Shown here: piece after piece, positions 1-6,575 of the stretch
Position numbering within the stretch: position 1 is the stretch's first letter
Layout of the letters: each line of letters opens with the position of its first letter
Assembly (NCBI GenBank): GCA_946477805.1
Contig: CAMKZP010000071.1
Location: 1 to 10,983 of the forward strand
Reading direction: 5' to 3'
Origin: an uncultured Enterobacter sp.
Lineage (GTDB): Bacteria > Pseudomonadota > Gammaproteobacteria > Enterobacterales > Enterobacteriaceae
DNA: 10,983 nt
The notes under the pieces: model-generated
The model's database searches: none
What the model was told of the DNA's origin: nothing
What the model saw: only the letters and a program-made list of their open reading frames with translations
Program-made: the position numbers and the translations under genes

Positions 1-431
1 TCCGCCCTGCCCTGCGTTAAGGCGTCCCACGAGCCGCCCAGCACCCCGTTGATGAAAATCAGCCGCGTCACGCTGTGGCGCTGATAAAACGCTTCGATAA
101 GAGGGGTAAGCAGCGAGAAGGGAAAGGTATCGTCAACCCCGATCACCAGCTCATTCTCCCAGCCCTGATGGAGTTTGATGGCCTGCTTTTCGAGCTCGCG
201 CACGGTATGAAGCACGTCACGCCCTTTTTCCAGCAGCATTTGCCCGGTGCGGGTGAAGCGCGCGCGGTGGCCGGAACGATCGAGAAGCTGAATGTTAAGA
301 TCGCTTTCCAGTTTATGAACGGTATAGCTGAGCGCGGAAGGCGTTTTATAGAGCTTCGCGGACGCGGCGGCGAAGCTCCCCTCTTTTTCCAGCGCATCAA
401 GAATAATCAGAACATCCAGCAGCGGTTTCAT
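1..431 (-). CDS. yeeY: LysR-type transcriptional regulator, YeeY-like (partial, C-terminus beyond left edge)
   Basis: The minus-strand frame is open from an ATG at 431 to the window edge, giving about 143 residues of a protein that is normally about 300 long. It begins MKPLLDVLIILDALEKEGSF. Residues 1-60 form the LysR winged helix-turn-helix: the helix-turn-helix stretch has AAASAKLYKTPSALSYTVHKLE, followed by LLDRSGHRARFTRTG, the classic wing. A linker helix follows (about 65-90), then the start of the effector-binding domain (ELVIGVDDTFPFSLLTPLIEAF). A GAGGGGGCG ribosome binding site precedes the ATG. It follows yeeZ by 41 bp on the same strand, so the two are probably co-transcribed. The equivalent gene beside yeeZ and his in E. 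coli is yeeY, whose target and ligand I do not know. The LysR family call is firm; the yeeY name rests on position and sequence. Confidence 0.88.
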   Translation of the reverse strand, partial: MKPLLDVLIILDALEKEGSFAAASAKLYKTPSALSYTVHKLESDLNIQLLDRSGHRARFTRTGQMLLEKGRDVLHTVRELEKQAIKLHQGWENELVIGVDDTFPFSLLTPLIEAFYQRHSVTRLIFINGVLGGSWDALTQGRA

Positions 432-472
432 TTTCGCCCCCTCGCTGTGCGCGATCGCGTCCGCTGATGGCG

Positions 473-1297
473 TTATTCCATTGGCATGACCAGCGGATCG
501 GGATACTGATACTCAAATCCCAGCTCATGACAAATACGGTTGCCATCAACAATTTTACCTTTGCCTTCACCCTGCGCGTTGCTGAATACCGGCGGCGCAA
601 GGCCGAGCTGGCGCGCCATCAGCGGGTAGAAAACGCTGCGCGACGGATGGGAAGGCGCACATATATTATAGATGTGCCCTCCCTTCGGAGCCTGCAGCAG
701 CAGCTCAATTGCGCTAATAACATCATCCAGATGAACAAGATTGACGCCATGCTGGCCATCCGGCGCCGATTTTCCGGCAAAGAAACGTCCCGGATGTCGC
801 CCCGGCCCCACCAGCCCGGCGAGGCGCACGATATCCACCTGAGTGCCCGGCAGGTTGTGCAGCCAGTCCTCCAGCTCCTTCAGCACCCGGCCGCTTGTGG
901 TGACCGGCAGACGTTCGCTGTTTTCCTTGACCGTCCCGTCCACGTCGCCGTAGACCGAGGTCGAGCTGGTGAAAATAATACGCGGAATATGGTGTGCCAG
1001 CGCGCTGTCGACAATCTCCTGCATCGCCTGCAGGTAAAACGTCTCGCCTGGTCCGCTGCGGCGCGCGGGTAGCGTAATCACCAGGGCGTCGACGTCCATA
1101 AGCGCATCGAGGTCGTCGGTATCGCACACCAGCTCGGGCTCAAGGCGCAGCTCTACGCCCTCAATCCCGCACATCCGCGCTGCTTCCACCCCGTCCGCCG
1201 TGGTTTTGCTCCCGGTCACCCGCCAGCCCTTCGCGGCTAATGACATCGCCAGCGGCATTCCTAACCATCCTAAACCGACAATTGCGACCTTTTTCAT
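473..1297 (-). CDS. yeeZ: YeeZ, atypical NAD(P)-binding short-chain dehydrogenase-like protein
   Basis: This 274-residue protein has the same length as E. coli YeeZ. The N-terminus MKKVAIVGLGWLGMPLA carries a Rossmann GxGxxG (Gly8, Gly10, Gly13). A second dinucleotide-fold element, FTSSTSVYGD, lies at about 109-118, and LVGPGRHPGRFFAG at about 162-175 resembles extended SDR and epimerase-like folds. The usual YxxxK catalytic pair is not evident: the corresponding stretch reads SGRVLKELEDW, so a classical SDR reaction is doubtful. The E. coli protein as I recall it has the same SGR sequence, so this is a family trait. The start at 1297 was chosen over an upstream in-frame ATG at 1357 because GGAGAAGG lies just before it and the length fits the family. 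No reaction or substrate is established that I know of. It is divergent from hisL and leads the yeeZ-yeeY pair. Confidence 0.9.
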   Translation of the reverse strand: MKKVAIVGLGWLGMPLAMSLAAKGWRVTGSKTTADGVEAARMCGIEGVELRLEPELVCDTDDLDALMDVDALVITLPARRSGPGETFYLQAMQEIVDSALAHHIPRIIFTSSTSVYGDVDGTVKENSERLPVTTSGRVLKELEDWLHNLPGTQVDIVRLAGLVGPGRHPGRFFAGKSAPDGQHGVNLVHLDDVISAIELLLQAPKGGHIYNICAPSHPSRSVFYPLMARQLGLAPPVFSNAQGEGKGKIVDGNRICHELGFEYQYPDPLVMPME

Positions 1298-1322
1298 GCA
1301 CCTTCTCCGCTTAACTGCGCCT

Positions 1323-1350
1323 GTAATAAGGCTACGCCAGGCTGACTCAA
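1323..1350 (-). promoter_or_regulatory. Candidate sigma-70 promoter of yeeZ-yeeY
   Basis: On the minus strand a TTGAGT (1345-1350) and a TATTAC (1323-1328) are separated by 16 bp. Each matches four of six consensus bases. They lie about 25-55 bases upstream of the yeeZ ATG. This is a motif-based guess only. Confidence 0.35.
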
Positions 1351-1354
1351 CACA

Positions 1355-1379
1355 CAATTCATAGCGTGAATATGAATTG
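1355..1379. promoter_or_regulatory. 9-bp perfect inverted repeat, candidate operator between yeeZ and his
   Basis: CAATTCATA (1355-1363) and TATGAATTG (1371-1379) are perfect inverted copies around a 7-bp spacer. Nested inside is TTCA-N5-TGAA (1358-1370), which fits the T-N11-A pattern of LysR-type binding sites. It sits 5 bp upstream of the candidate yeeZ -35 box and 22 bp upstream of the his -35 box, so a bound protein could affect either promoter. A LysR-type regulator is encoded in the yeeZ transcript. No direct evidence links the two. Confidence 0.4.
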
Positions 1380-1401
1380 AATTAATGATCGCAAAAAGCC
1401 C

Positions 1402-1431
1402 TTGCAATCTGCTGCGTAAGTGGTTTAGGTT
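1402..1431 (+). promoter_or_regulatory. Primary his operon promoter
   Basis: The -35 box TTGCAA (1402-1407) and -10 box TAGGTT (1426-1431) are 18 bp apart. The stretch from 1420 to about 1442 (GTGGTTTAGGTTAAAAGACATCA) matches, as I recall it, the E. coli and Salmonella his promoter. The start of transcription should be about 1436-1438. The A-rich stretch right after the -10 box fits the AT-rich discriminator that makes the Salmonella his promoter respond positively to ppGpp in amino acid starvation. Confidence 0.8.
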
Positions 1432-1470
1432 AAAAGACATCAGATGCATAAGCATTCAACGAGAATTTAT

Positions 1471-1521
1471 ATGACACGCGTTCCCTTTAAAAACCACCAT
1501 CACCACCATCATCCTGACTAG
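1471..1521 (+). CDS. hisL: his operon leader peptide
   Basis: This 16-residue leader peptide reads MTRVPFKNHHHHHHPD and ends in TAG. Its translation senses charged tRNA-His: when that is scarce the ribosome stalls in the run of His codons, the leader RNA folds into the antiterminator form, and RNA polymerase continues into hisG. The length and the ends (MTRV...PD) match E. coli HisL. Differences from the E. coli peptide as I recall it (MTRVQFK followed by seven His) are Pro for Gln at position 5 and Asn (AAC) for the first His at position 8. That leaves six His codons, three CAC and three CAT. A weak GAGA ribosome binding site lies upstream. The terminator follows 62 bases after the stop codon, the standard attenuator layout. 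Confidence 0.95.
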   Translation: MTRVPFKNHHHHHHPD

Positions 1522-1539
1522 TCTTTCAGGCGATGTGTG

Positions 1540-1563
1540 CTGGAAGACGTTTGGATCTTCCAG
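1540..1563 (+). promoter_or_regulatory. his leader pause hairpin with alternative antiterminator pairing
   Basis: CTGGAAGA (1540-1547) pairs with TCTTCCAG (1556-1563) around an 8-base loop, the equivalent of the E. coli his pause hairpin that synchronises RNA polymerase with the leader ribosome. Part of its 3' arm, GATCTTCC (1554-1561), is also an exact complement of GGAAGATC (1592-1599) in the 5' arm of the terminator. The same bases can therefore form an antiterminator. The mutually exclusive pairing is visible directly; the mechanism is established for E. coli and Salmonella his. Confidence 0.85.
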
Positions 1564-1582
1564 TGGTGCGAGAACGCAAGAG

Positions 1583-1620
1583 AAAGCCCCCGGAAGATCG
1601 ACTTCCGGGGGCTTTTTTTT
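1583..1620 (+). terminator. his attenuator (intrinsic terminator)
   Basis: An 11-bp GC-rich stem (GCCCCCGGAAG 1586-1596 with CTTCCGGGGGC 1602-1612) closes a 5-base loop and is followed by eight T residues (1613-1620). Three A-T pairs can extend the base. It lies between hisL and hisG and ends transcription when histidyl-tRNA is abundant. Confidence 0.95.
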
Positions 1621-1665
1621 GGACCGCATTCAGACAGGTTAAAACAGGTTAACGAGGAACACAGA

Positions 1666-2565
1666 ATGTTAGATAACTCACGTTTACGCATAGCTATTCA
1701 AAAATCAGGCCGTTTGAGCGACGATTCACGCGAACTGCTGGCCCGCTGCGGGATTAAAATCAACCTGCACACCCAGCGCCTGATCGCCCTGGCTGAAAAC
1801 ATGCCTATCGATATTCTGCGCGTGCGTGATGACGATATTCCGGGCCTGGTGATGGACGGCGTCGTTGATCTCGGCATCATCGGTGAAAACGTGCTTGAAG
1901 AAGAGCTGCTGACGCGTCGTGCTCAGGGCGAAGATCCTCGCTACTTTACTCTGCGCCGTCTGGACTTTGGCGGCTGCCGCCTGTCGCTGGCAACGCCCGC
2001 AGACGAAGCCTGGGACGGCCCGGCCGCGCTCAACGGCAAGCGCATTGCCACCTCCTACCCTCACCTGCTGAAGCGCTACCTCGATCAGAAAGGCGTCCAG
2101 TTTAAATCCTGCCTGCTGAACGGGTCTGTTGAAGTGGCCCCGCGCGCGGGCCTGGCGGACGCAATCTGCGATCTCGTCTCTACCGGCGCCACGCTGGAAG
2201 CAAACGGCCTGCGCGAAGTGGAGGTGATTTATCGCTCCAAAGCGTGCCTCATTCAGCGCGACGGCGAAATGGCCGACGCCAAGCAGCAGCTCATCGACAG
2301 ACTGCTGACCCGCATTCAGGGCGTGATTCAGGCTCGCGAATCGAAATACATCATGATGCACGCGCCAACCGAGCGCCTGGATGAGGTGATTGCCCTGCTG
2401 CCTGGCGCAGAGCGTCCAACCATTTTGCCGCTGGCGGGCGATCAGCAGCGCGTGGCGATGCACATGGTGAGCAGCGAAACCCTGTTCTGGGAAACCATGG
2501 AAAAGCTGAAGGCGCTGGGCGCAAGCTCCATTCTGGTGCTGCCTATTGAGAAGATGATGGAGTAA
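1666..2565 (+). CDS. hisG: ATP phosphoribosyltransferase (long form)
   Basis: HisG condenses ATP with PRPP to phosphoribosyl-ATP, the first committed and feedback-controlled step of histidine synthesis in the cytoplasm. The protein has 299 residues, the same as E. coli HisG, and begins MLDNSRLRIAIQKSGRL. The two-part catalytic domain covers about residues 1-224. It includes DDIPGLVMDGVVDLGIIGEN (56-75) and the PRPP-binding loop DLVSTGATLEANGL (169-182). The C-terminal ACT-like histidine-binding domain (about 225-299) marks the long, HisZ-independent form that is inhibited by histidine. The ATG at 1666 follows an AACGAGGAACA ribosome binding site. A longer frame beginning at 1537 crosses the attenuator and is not credible. 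Expression depends on the upstream leader. hisD follows 5 bp after the stop codon. Confidence 0.98.
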   Translation: MLDNSRLRIAIQKSGRLSDDSRELLARCGIKINLHTQRLIALAENMPIDILRVRDDDIPGLVMDGVVDLGIIGENVLEEELLTRRAQGEDPRYFTLRRLDFGGCRLSLATPADEAWDGPAALNGKRIATSYPHLLKRYLDQKGVQFKSCLLNGSVEVAPRAGLADAICDLVSTGATLEANGLREVEVIYRSKACLIQRDGEMADAKQQLIDRLLTRIQGVIQARESKYIMMHAPTERLDEVIALLPGAERPTILPLAGDQQRVAMHMVSSETLFWETMEKLKALGASSILVLPIEKMME

Positions 2566-2570
2566 CGGCC

Positions 2571-3863
2571 ATGAGCTTTAACACAATCATCAACTGGAAT
2601 ACCTGTAGTGACGCACAGCAGCGCGAGCTGCTGATGCGCCCGGCCATTTCCGCCTCGGAGAGCATCACCCGCACCGTGGCTGACATTCTGAATAACGTCA
2701 AGGCCCGCGGCGACGACGCGCTGCGCGAGTACAGCGCAAAGTTTGATAAAACAGAAGTGGATGCGTTACTGGTCACCGCGCGGGAAATTGCAGAAGCGGA
2801 AAGCCGCCTCGGCGATGAGATCAAACAGGCGATGGCCGTCGCGGTTAAAAATATCGACACCTTCCACACCGCGCAGATGCTGCAAACCGTGGATGTGGAA
2901 ACGCTGCCCGGCGTACGCTGCCAGCAGGTTGCTTCCGTCGGCCTCTATATTCCCGGCGGCTCCGCCCCGCTGTTCTCCACCGTGTTGATGCTGGCGACAC
3001 CGGCGCGTATCGCCGGCTGTCAGAAAGTGGTGCTCTGCTCGCCACCGCCGATTGCCGACGAGATCCTGTACGCGGCGAAACTCTGCGGCGTGCAGGCGGT
3101 TTACAAGGTGGGCGGCGCGCAGGCGATCTCGGCCCTGGCCTTTGGCACAGAATCCATCCCTAAGGTCGACAAAATTTTCGGCCCGGGCAACGCGTACGTG
3201 ACCGAAGCCAAGCGTCAGGTGAGCCAGCGTCTGGACGGCGCGGCCATTGATATGCCTGCCGGCCCGTCAGAGGTGCTGGTGATCGCGGATAGCGGCGCAA
3301 CGCCGGACTTCGTCGCCTCGGATCTGCTCTCTCAGGCCGAGCATGGCCCAGACTCGCAGGTCATTCTGCTGACGCCGGATGCGGAGTTGGCCAAACGCGT
3401 GGGCGACGCGGTTGAGCGTCAGCTTGCCGACCTGCCGCGTGCCGAAACCGCCCGCCAGGCGCTGTCCGCCAGCCGCCTGATTGTGGCCCGGGATCTCGAC
3501 CAGTGTATTGCTATCTCCAATCAGTACGGGCCGGAGCACCTGATCATTCAGACGCGCAGCGCGCGCGATCTGGTCGACAGCATCACCAGCGCAGGCTCGG
3601 TGTTCCTCGGCGACTGGTCCCCGGAGTCTGCCGGCGATTACGCTTCCGGCACCAACCACGTGCTGCCGACGTACGGCTATACCGCCACCTGCTCAAGCCT
3701 CGGCCTGGCAGACTTCCAGAAACGCATGACCGTGCAGGAGCTGACTCGCGAAGGGTTTGCCTCCCTGGCGTCCACCATTGAAACCCTGGCCGCCGCAGAA
3801 CGTCTGACCGCCCATAAAAACGCCGTGACGCTGCGCGTTGCAGCCCTGAAGGAGCAAGCATGA
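2571..3863 (+). CDS. hisD: Histidinol dehydrogenase, with a four-residue internal gap
   Basis: HisD is a zinc enzyme that oxidises L-histidinol to L-histidine in two NAD-dependent steps, the last of the pathway. The protein has 430 residues; E. coli HisD has 434. The catalytic Glu322-His323 pair (YGPEHL) and the zinc ligands Gln255, His258, Asp356 and His415 are all present, each four lower than in E. coli. The shift comes from one place: after CQQV (Val120) the sequence goes directly to ASVGLYIPGG. E. coli, as I recall it, has Thr-Arg-Pro-Val in between, and the Arg-Pro is widely conserved in the family. The stretch just before (QMLQTVDVETLPGV) also has several unusual substitutions. The frame is intact, so this is a gap and not a frameshift. 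GGAG lies 8 bases before the ATG, and the stop codon overlaps the hisC start (ATGA). Whether the enzyme is active is uncertain. Confidence 0.96.
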   Translation: MSFNTIINWNTCSDAQQRELLMRPAISASESITRTVADILNNVKARGDDALREYSAKFDKTEVDALLVTAREIAEAESRLGDEIKQAMAVAVKNIDTFHTAQMLQTVDVETLPGVRCQQVASVGLYIPGGSAPLFSTVLMLATPARIAGCQKVVLCSPPPIADEILYAAKLCGVQAVYKVGGAQAISALAFGTESIPKVDKIFGPGNAYVTEAKRQVSQRLDGAAIDMPAGPSEVLVIADSGATPDFVASDLLSQAEHGPDSQVILLTPDAELAKRVGDAVERQLADLPRAETARQALSASRLIVARDLDQCIAISNQYGPEHLIIQTRSARDLVDSITSAGSVFLGDWSPESAGDYASGTNHVLPTYGYTATCSSLGLADFQKRMTVQELTREGFASLASTIETLAAAERLTAHKNAVTLRVAALKEQA

Positions 3864-4921
3864 GCATTGAAGAACTGGCCCGTGAAAATGTGCGCCGCCT
3901 GACGCCCTATCAGTCCGCGCGCCGTCTTGGCGGCAACGGTGACGTCTGGCTGAACGCCAACGAATTCCCCACGGCGGTCGCGTTTGAGCTGTCGCAGCAG
4001 ACGCTCAACCGCTATCCGGAGTGTCAGCCTAAAGCGGTTATCGAAAATTATGCCCAATACGCGGGCGTAAAGGCTGAGCAGGTTCTGGTCAGCCGCGGGG
4101 CAGATGAAGGTATTGAGCTGCTGATCCGCGCCTTCTGCGAGCCGGGTAAAGACGCGGTGCTGTACTGCCAGCCCACCTACGGCATGTACAGCGTCAGCGC
4201 GGAAACGTTCGGCGTGGCGTGCCGCAGCGTGCAGGCGCTGGAAGACTGGCAGCTCGATCTGCAGGGTATCGCCGATAATCTCGACGGCGTGAAGGTGGTG
4301 TTTGTCTGCAGCCCGAACAACCCAACCGGACAAATTATCAACCCGCAGGACATTCGCACGCTGCTGGAGCTGACGCGCGGCAAGGCGCTGGTCGTCGCTG
4401 ATGAAGCCTACATTGAGTTCTGCCCGCAGGCGACGCTTTCTGGCTGGCTTGAGGAGTATCCGCACCTTGTCGTGCTGCGCACGCTGTCAAAAGCCTTTGC
4501 CCTCGCGGGGCTGCGCTGCGGCTTTACGCTGGCGAATAAAGAGGTTATCGACCTGCTGCTGAAAGTGATCGCGCCGTATCCGCTCTCAACCCCGGTCGCT
4601 GATATTGCCGCCCAGGCGCTGGCGCCGCAGGGCATTAATGCGATGCGCGAGCGCGTGGCGCAGATCCTCGAAGAGCGCCAGTATCTGGTCAGCGCCCTGA
4701 AAGATATTCCGTGCGTGGAGCAGGTGTTTGACTCTGAAACCAACTACATCCTGGTGCGTTTCACCGCCTCAAGCGCCGTATTTAAATCTTTATGGGATCA
4801 GGGCATTATCTTACGTGACCAAAATAAACAACCATCCTTAAGCGGCTGCCTGCGGATTACCGTTGGCACCCGCGCAGAGAGCCAGCGCGTCATTGACGCC
4901 CTGAAAGCGGAGAAAGTATGA
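3860..4921 (+). CDS. hisC: Histidinol-phosphate aminotransferase
   Basis: HisC is a pyridoxal-phosphate enzyme that transfers an amino group from glutamate to imidazole acetol phosphate, giving histidinol phosphate. The protein has 353 residues; E. coli has 356, and the difference is in the first few residues. Class I/II aminotransferase motifs are in order: LNANEFP (about 31-37), SRGADEGIELLIRAF (78-92), the CSPNNPTG motif (150-157), ADEAYIEF (180-187) and the cofactor lysine Lys211 in TLSKAFALAGLRCGF. The C-terminal substrate-binding arginine lies in GCLRITVGT. It overlaps hisD and hisB through ATGA at both ends, so translation is probably coupled. Confidence 0.97.
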   Translation: MSIEELARENVRRLTPYQSARRLGGNGDVWLNANEFPTAVAFELSQQTLNRYPECQPKAVIENYAQYAGVKAEQVLVSRGADEGIELLIRAFCEPGKDAVLYCQPTYGMYSVSAETFGVACRSVQALEDWQLDLQGIADNLDGVKVVFVCSPNNPTGQIINPQDIRTLLELTRGKALVVADEAYIEFCPQATLSGWLEEYPHLVVLRTLSKAFALAGLRCGFTLANKEVIDLLLKVIAPYPLSTPVADIAAQALAPQGINAMRERVAQILEERQYLVSALKDIPCVEQVFDSETNYILVRFTASSAVFKSLWDQGIILRDQNKQPSLSGCLRITVGTRAESQRVIDALKAEKV

Positions 4922-5985
4922 GCCAGAAGTACCTCTTTATCGATCGTGACGGCACCATTATTTCGGAGCCACCCTCCGATTACCAGGTCGATCGTTTCGA
5001 CAAGCTGGCTTTTGAACCCGACGTGATCCCGGTGCTGCTCAAGCTGCAGAAGGCGGGCTTTAAGCTGGTGATGATCACTAACCAGGACGGTCTGGGCACC
5101 AGCAGCTTCCCGCAGGCGGACTTTGACGGCCCGCATAGCCTGATGATGCAGATCCTCACCTCCCAGGGGGTGGCGTTTGATGAGGTGCTGATTTGCCCGC
5201 ACCTGCCGGCCGACGAGTGCGACTGCCGCAAGCCAAAGGTGAAGCTGGTCGAGCGCTATCTGGCGGAAGAGGCGCTGGATAAAGCCAACAGCTACGTCAT
5301 CGGCGACCGCGCCACCGACATCACCCTCGCCGAAAATATGGGTATCGCGGGCCTGCGCTACAGCAGCAGCGGCCTCAGCTGGACGCAGATTGGCGAGCAG
5401 CTGACCAAACGCGACCGTTACTCGCACGTGGAGCGCAACACCAAAGAGACGCAGATTGACGTTAAGGTCTGGCTGGACCGCGAGGGCGGCAGCAAGATCC
5501 ACACCGGCGTCGGCTTCTTCGATCATATGCTTGACCAAATCGCCACTCACGGCGGTTTCCGCATGGAGATCACGGTGAAGGGCGATCTCTATATCGACGA
5601 TCACCACACCGTGGAAGATACCGGCCTGGCGCTGGGTGAAGCCCTGAAGCTGGCGCTGGGCGACAAGCGCGGCATCAACCGTTTTGGCTTTGTCCTGCCG
5701 ATGGACGAGTGCCTGGCGCGCTGCGCGCTGGACATCTCCGGCCGCCCGCATCTGGAATATAAAGCCGATTTCACCTACCAGCGCGTAGGGGATCTCAGCA
5801 CCGAAATGGTGGAGCACTTCTTCCGTTCGCTCTCCTACACCATGGGCCTGACGCTGCACCTGAAAACCAAAGGCAAAAACGATCACCACCGCGTGGAGAG
5901 CCTGTTTAAAGCCTTTGGCCGCACCCTGCGCCAGGCGATCCGCGTTGAAGGCGACGCGCTGCCCTCGTCGAAAGGAGTGCTGTAA
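4918..5985 (+). CDS. hisB: Bifunctional histidinol-phosphatase / imidazoleglycerol-phosphate dehydratase
   Basis: This 355-residue fusion catalyses two separate steps: the dehydration of imidazoleglycerol phosphate and the dephosphorylation of histidinol phosphate. The N-terminal HAD phosphatase (about 1-165) shows the nucleophile motif DRDGT (Asp9, Asp11), ITNQDG (about 53-58), the zinc-binding residues Cys93, His95, Cys101 and Cys103, and GDRATD (129-134). The C-terminal dehydratase (about 168-355) has the metal-binding histidine clusters FDHML (201-205), DDHHTVED (227-234) and DHHRVES (322-328). Fused HisB is typical of enteric bacteria and some other gamma-proteobacteria. It overlaps hisC by ATGA and hisH by TAATG. 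Both active sites look intact. Confidence 0.97.
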   Translation: MSQKYLFIDRDGTIISEPPSDYQVDRFDKLAFEPDVIPVLLKLQKAGFKLVMITNQDGLGTSSFPQADFDGPHSLMMQILTSQGVAFDEVLICPHLPADECDCRKPKVKLVERYLAEEALDKANSYVIGDRATDITLAENMGIAGLRYSSSGLSWTQIGEQLTKRDRYSHVERNTKETQIDVKVWLDREGGSKIHTGVGFFDHMLDQIATHGGFRMEITVKGDLYIDDHHTVEDTGLALGEALKLALGDKRGINRFGFVLPMDECLARCALDISGRPHLEYKADFTYQRVGDLSTEMVEHFFRSLSYTMGLTLHLKTKGKNDHHRVESLFKAFGRTLRQAIRVEGDALPSSKGVL

Positions 5986-6575
5986 TGAACGTGGTTATTC
6001 TGGATACCGGCTGCGCCAACATGAACTCGGTTAAATCGGCGATTGCCCGCCACGGCTATGAGCCGTTGGTCAGCCGTGACCCGGACGTGGTGCTGCGCGC
6101 CGACAAACTTTTCCTGCCGGGGGTGGGAACGGCCCAGGCGGCGATGGACCAGATCCACGCGCGCGAGCTGGTTGAGCTCATCAGGGCCTGCACCCAGCCG
6201 GTGCTCGGCATTTGCCTGGGCATGCAGCTTCTGGGGCGCCGCAGCGAGGAGAACAACGGCGTTGACCTGCTGGGGATTATTGACGAAGACGTGCCGAAAA
6301 TGACCGACCACGGGCTGCCGCTGCCGCACATGGGCTGGAACCGCGTCTACCCGAAAGCGGGAAACCGGCTGTTCCAGGGTATCGAAGACGGCGCGTACTT
6401 TTACTTCGTGCACAGCTACGCCATGCCGGTAAACGCCAGCACCATTGCCCAGTGCAATTATGGTGAGGCCTTCACCGCGGCGGTGCAGAAAGATAACTTT
6501 TACGGCGTGCAGTTTCACCCGGAACGCTCTGGCGCCGCGGGCGCGCAGCTGCTTAAAAATTTCCTGGAGATGTGA
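5985..6575 (+). CDS. hisH: Imidazole glycerol phosphate synthase, glutamine amidotransferase subunit
   Basis: HisH hydrolyses glutamine and passes ammonia through a channel to its partner HisF. The 196 residues equal the E. coli length. The class I glutaminase triad is complete: Cys77 in GICLGMQLLG, and His178 and Glu180 in VQFHPERSG. The oxyanion-side loop LPGVGTA is at about 44-50. It starts within the hisB stop codon (TAATG) and its TGA overlaps the hisA ATG. Confidence 0.97.
   Translation: MNVVILDTGCANMNSVKSAIARHGYEPLVSRDPDVVLRADKLFLPGVGTAQAAMDQIHARELVELIRACTQPVLGICLGMQLLGRRSEENNGVDLLGIIDEDVPKMTDHGLPLPHMGWNRVYPKAGNRLFQGIEDGAYFYFVHSYAMPVNASTIAQCNYGEAFTAAVQKDNFYGVQFHPERSGAAGAQLLKNFLEM

Noticed and set aside
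75..467. Open frame on the plus strand near the left edge
   Set aside because: It is antisense to the LysR-type regulator, whose helix-turn-helix is clear on the minus strand.
467..1072. Open frame on the plus strand opposite yeeZ
   Set aside because: The minus-strand yeeZ is conserved at full length with good motifs; the plus-strand product has no recognisable features.
1495..1512. Hexahistidine run resembling an engineered purification tag
   Set aside because: It is the natural control-codon run of hisL, followed by the expected pause hairpin and attenuator.
1537..1665. N-terminal extension of HisG
   Set aside because: It would be translated through the attenuator hairpin; the ATG at 1666 has a ribosome binding site and gives the exact family length.
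4798..5889. Long open frame (363 codons) on the minus strand opposite hisB
   Set aside because: It lies fully antisense to an intact, conserved gene. Such frames arise from GC-rich codon use. It has no recognisable domain or ribosome binding site. The same applies to antisense frames opposite hisG (1726-2463), hisD and hisC (3677-4465), and hisH (5883-6518).
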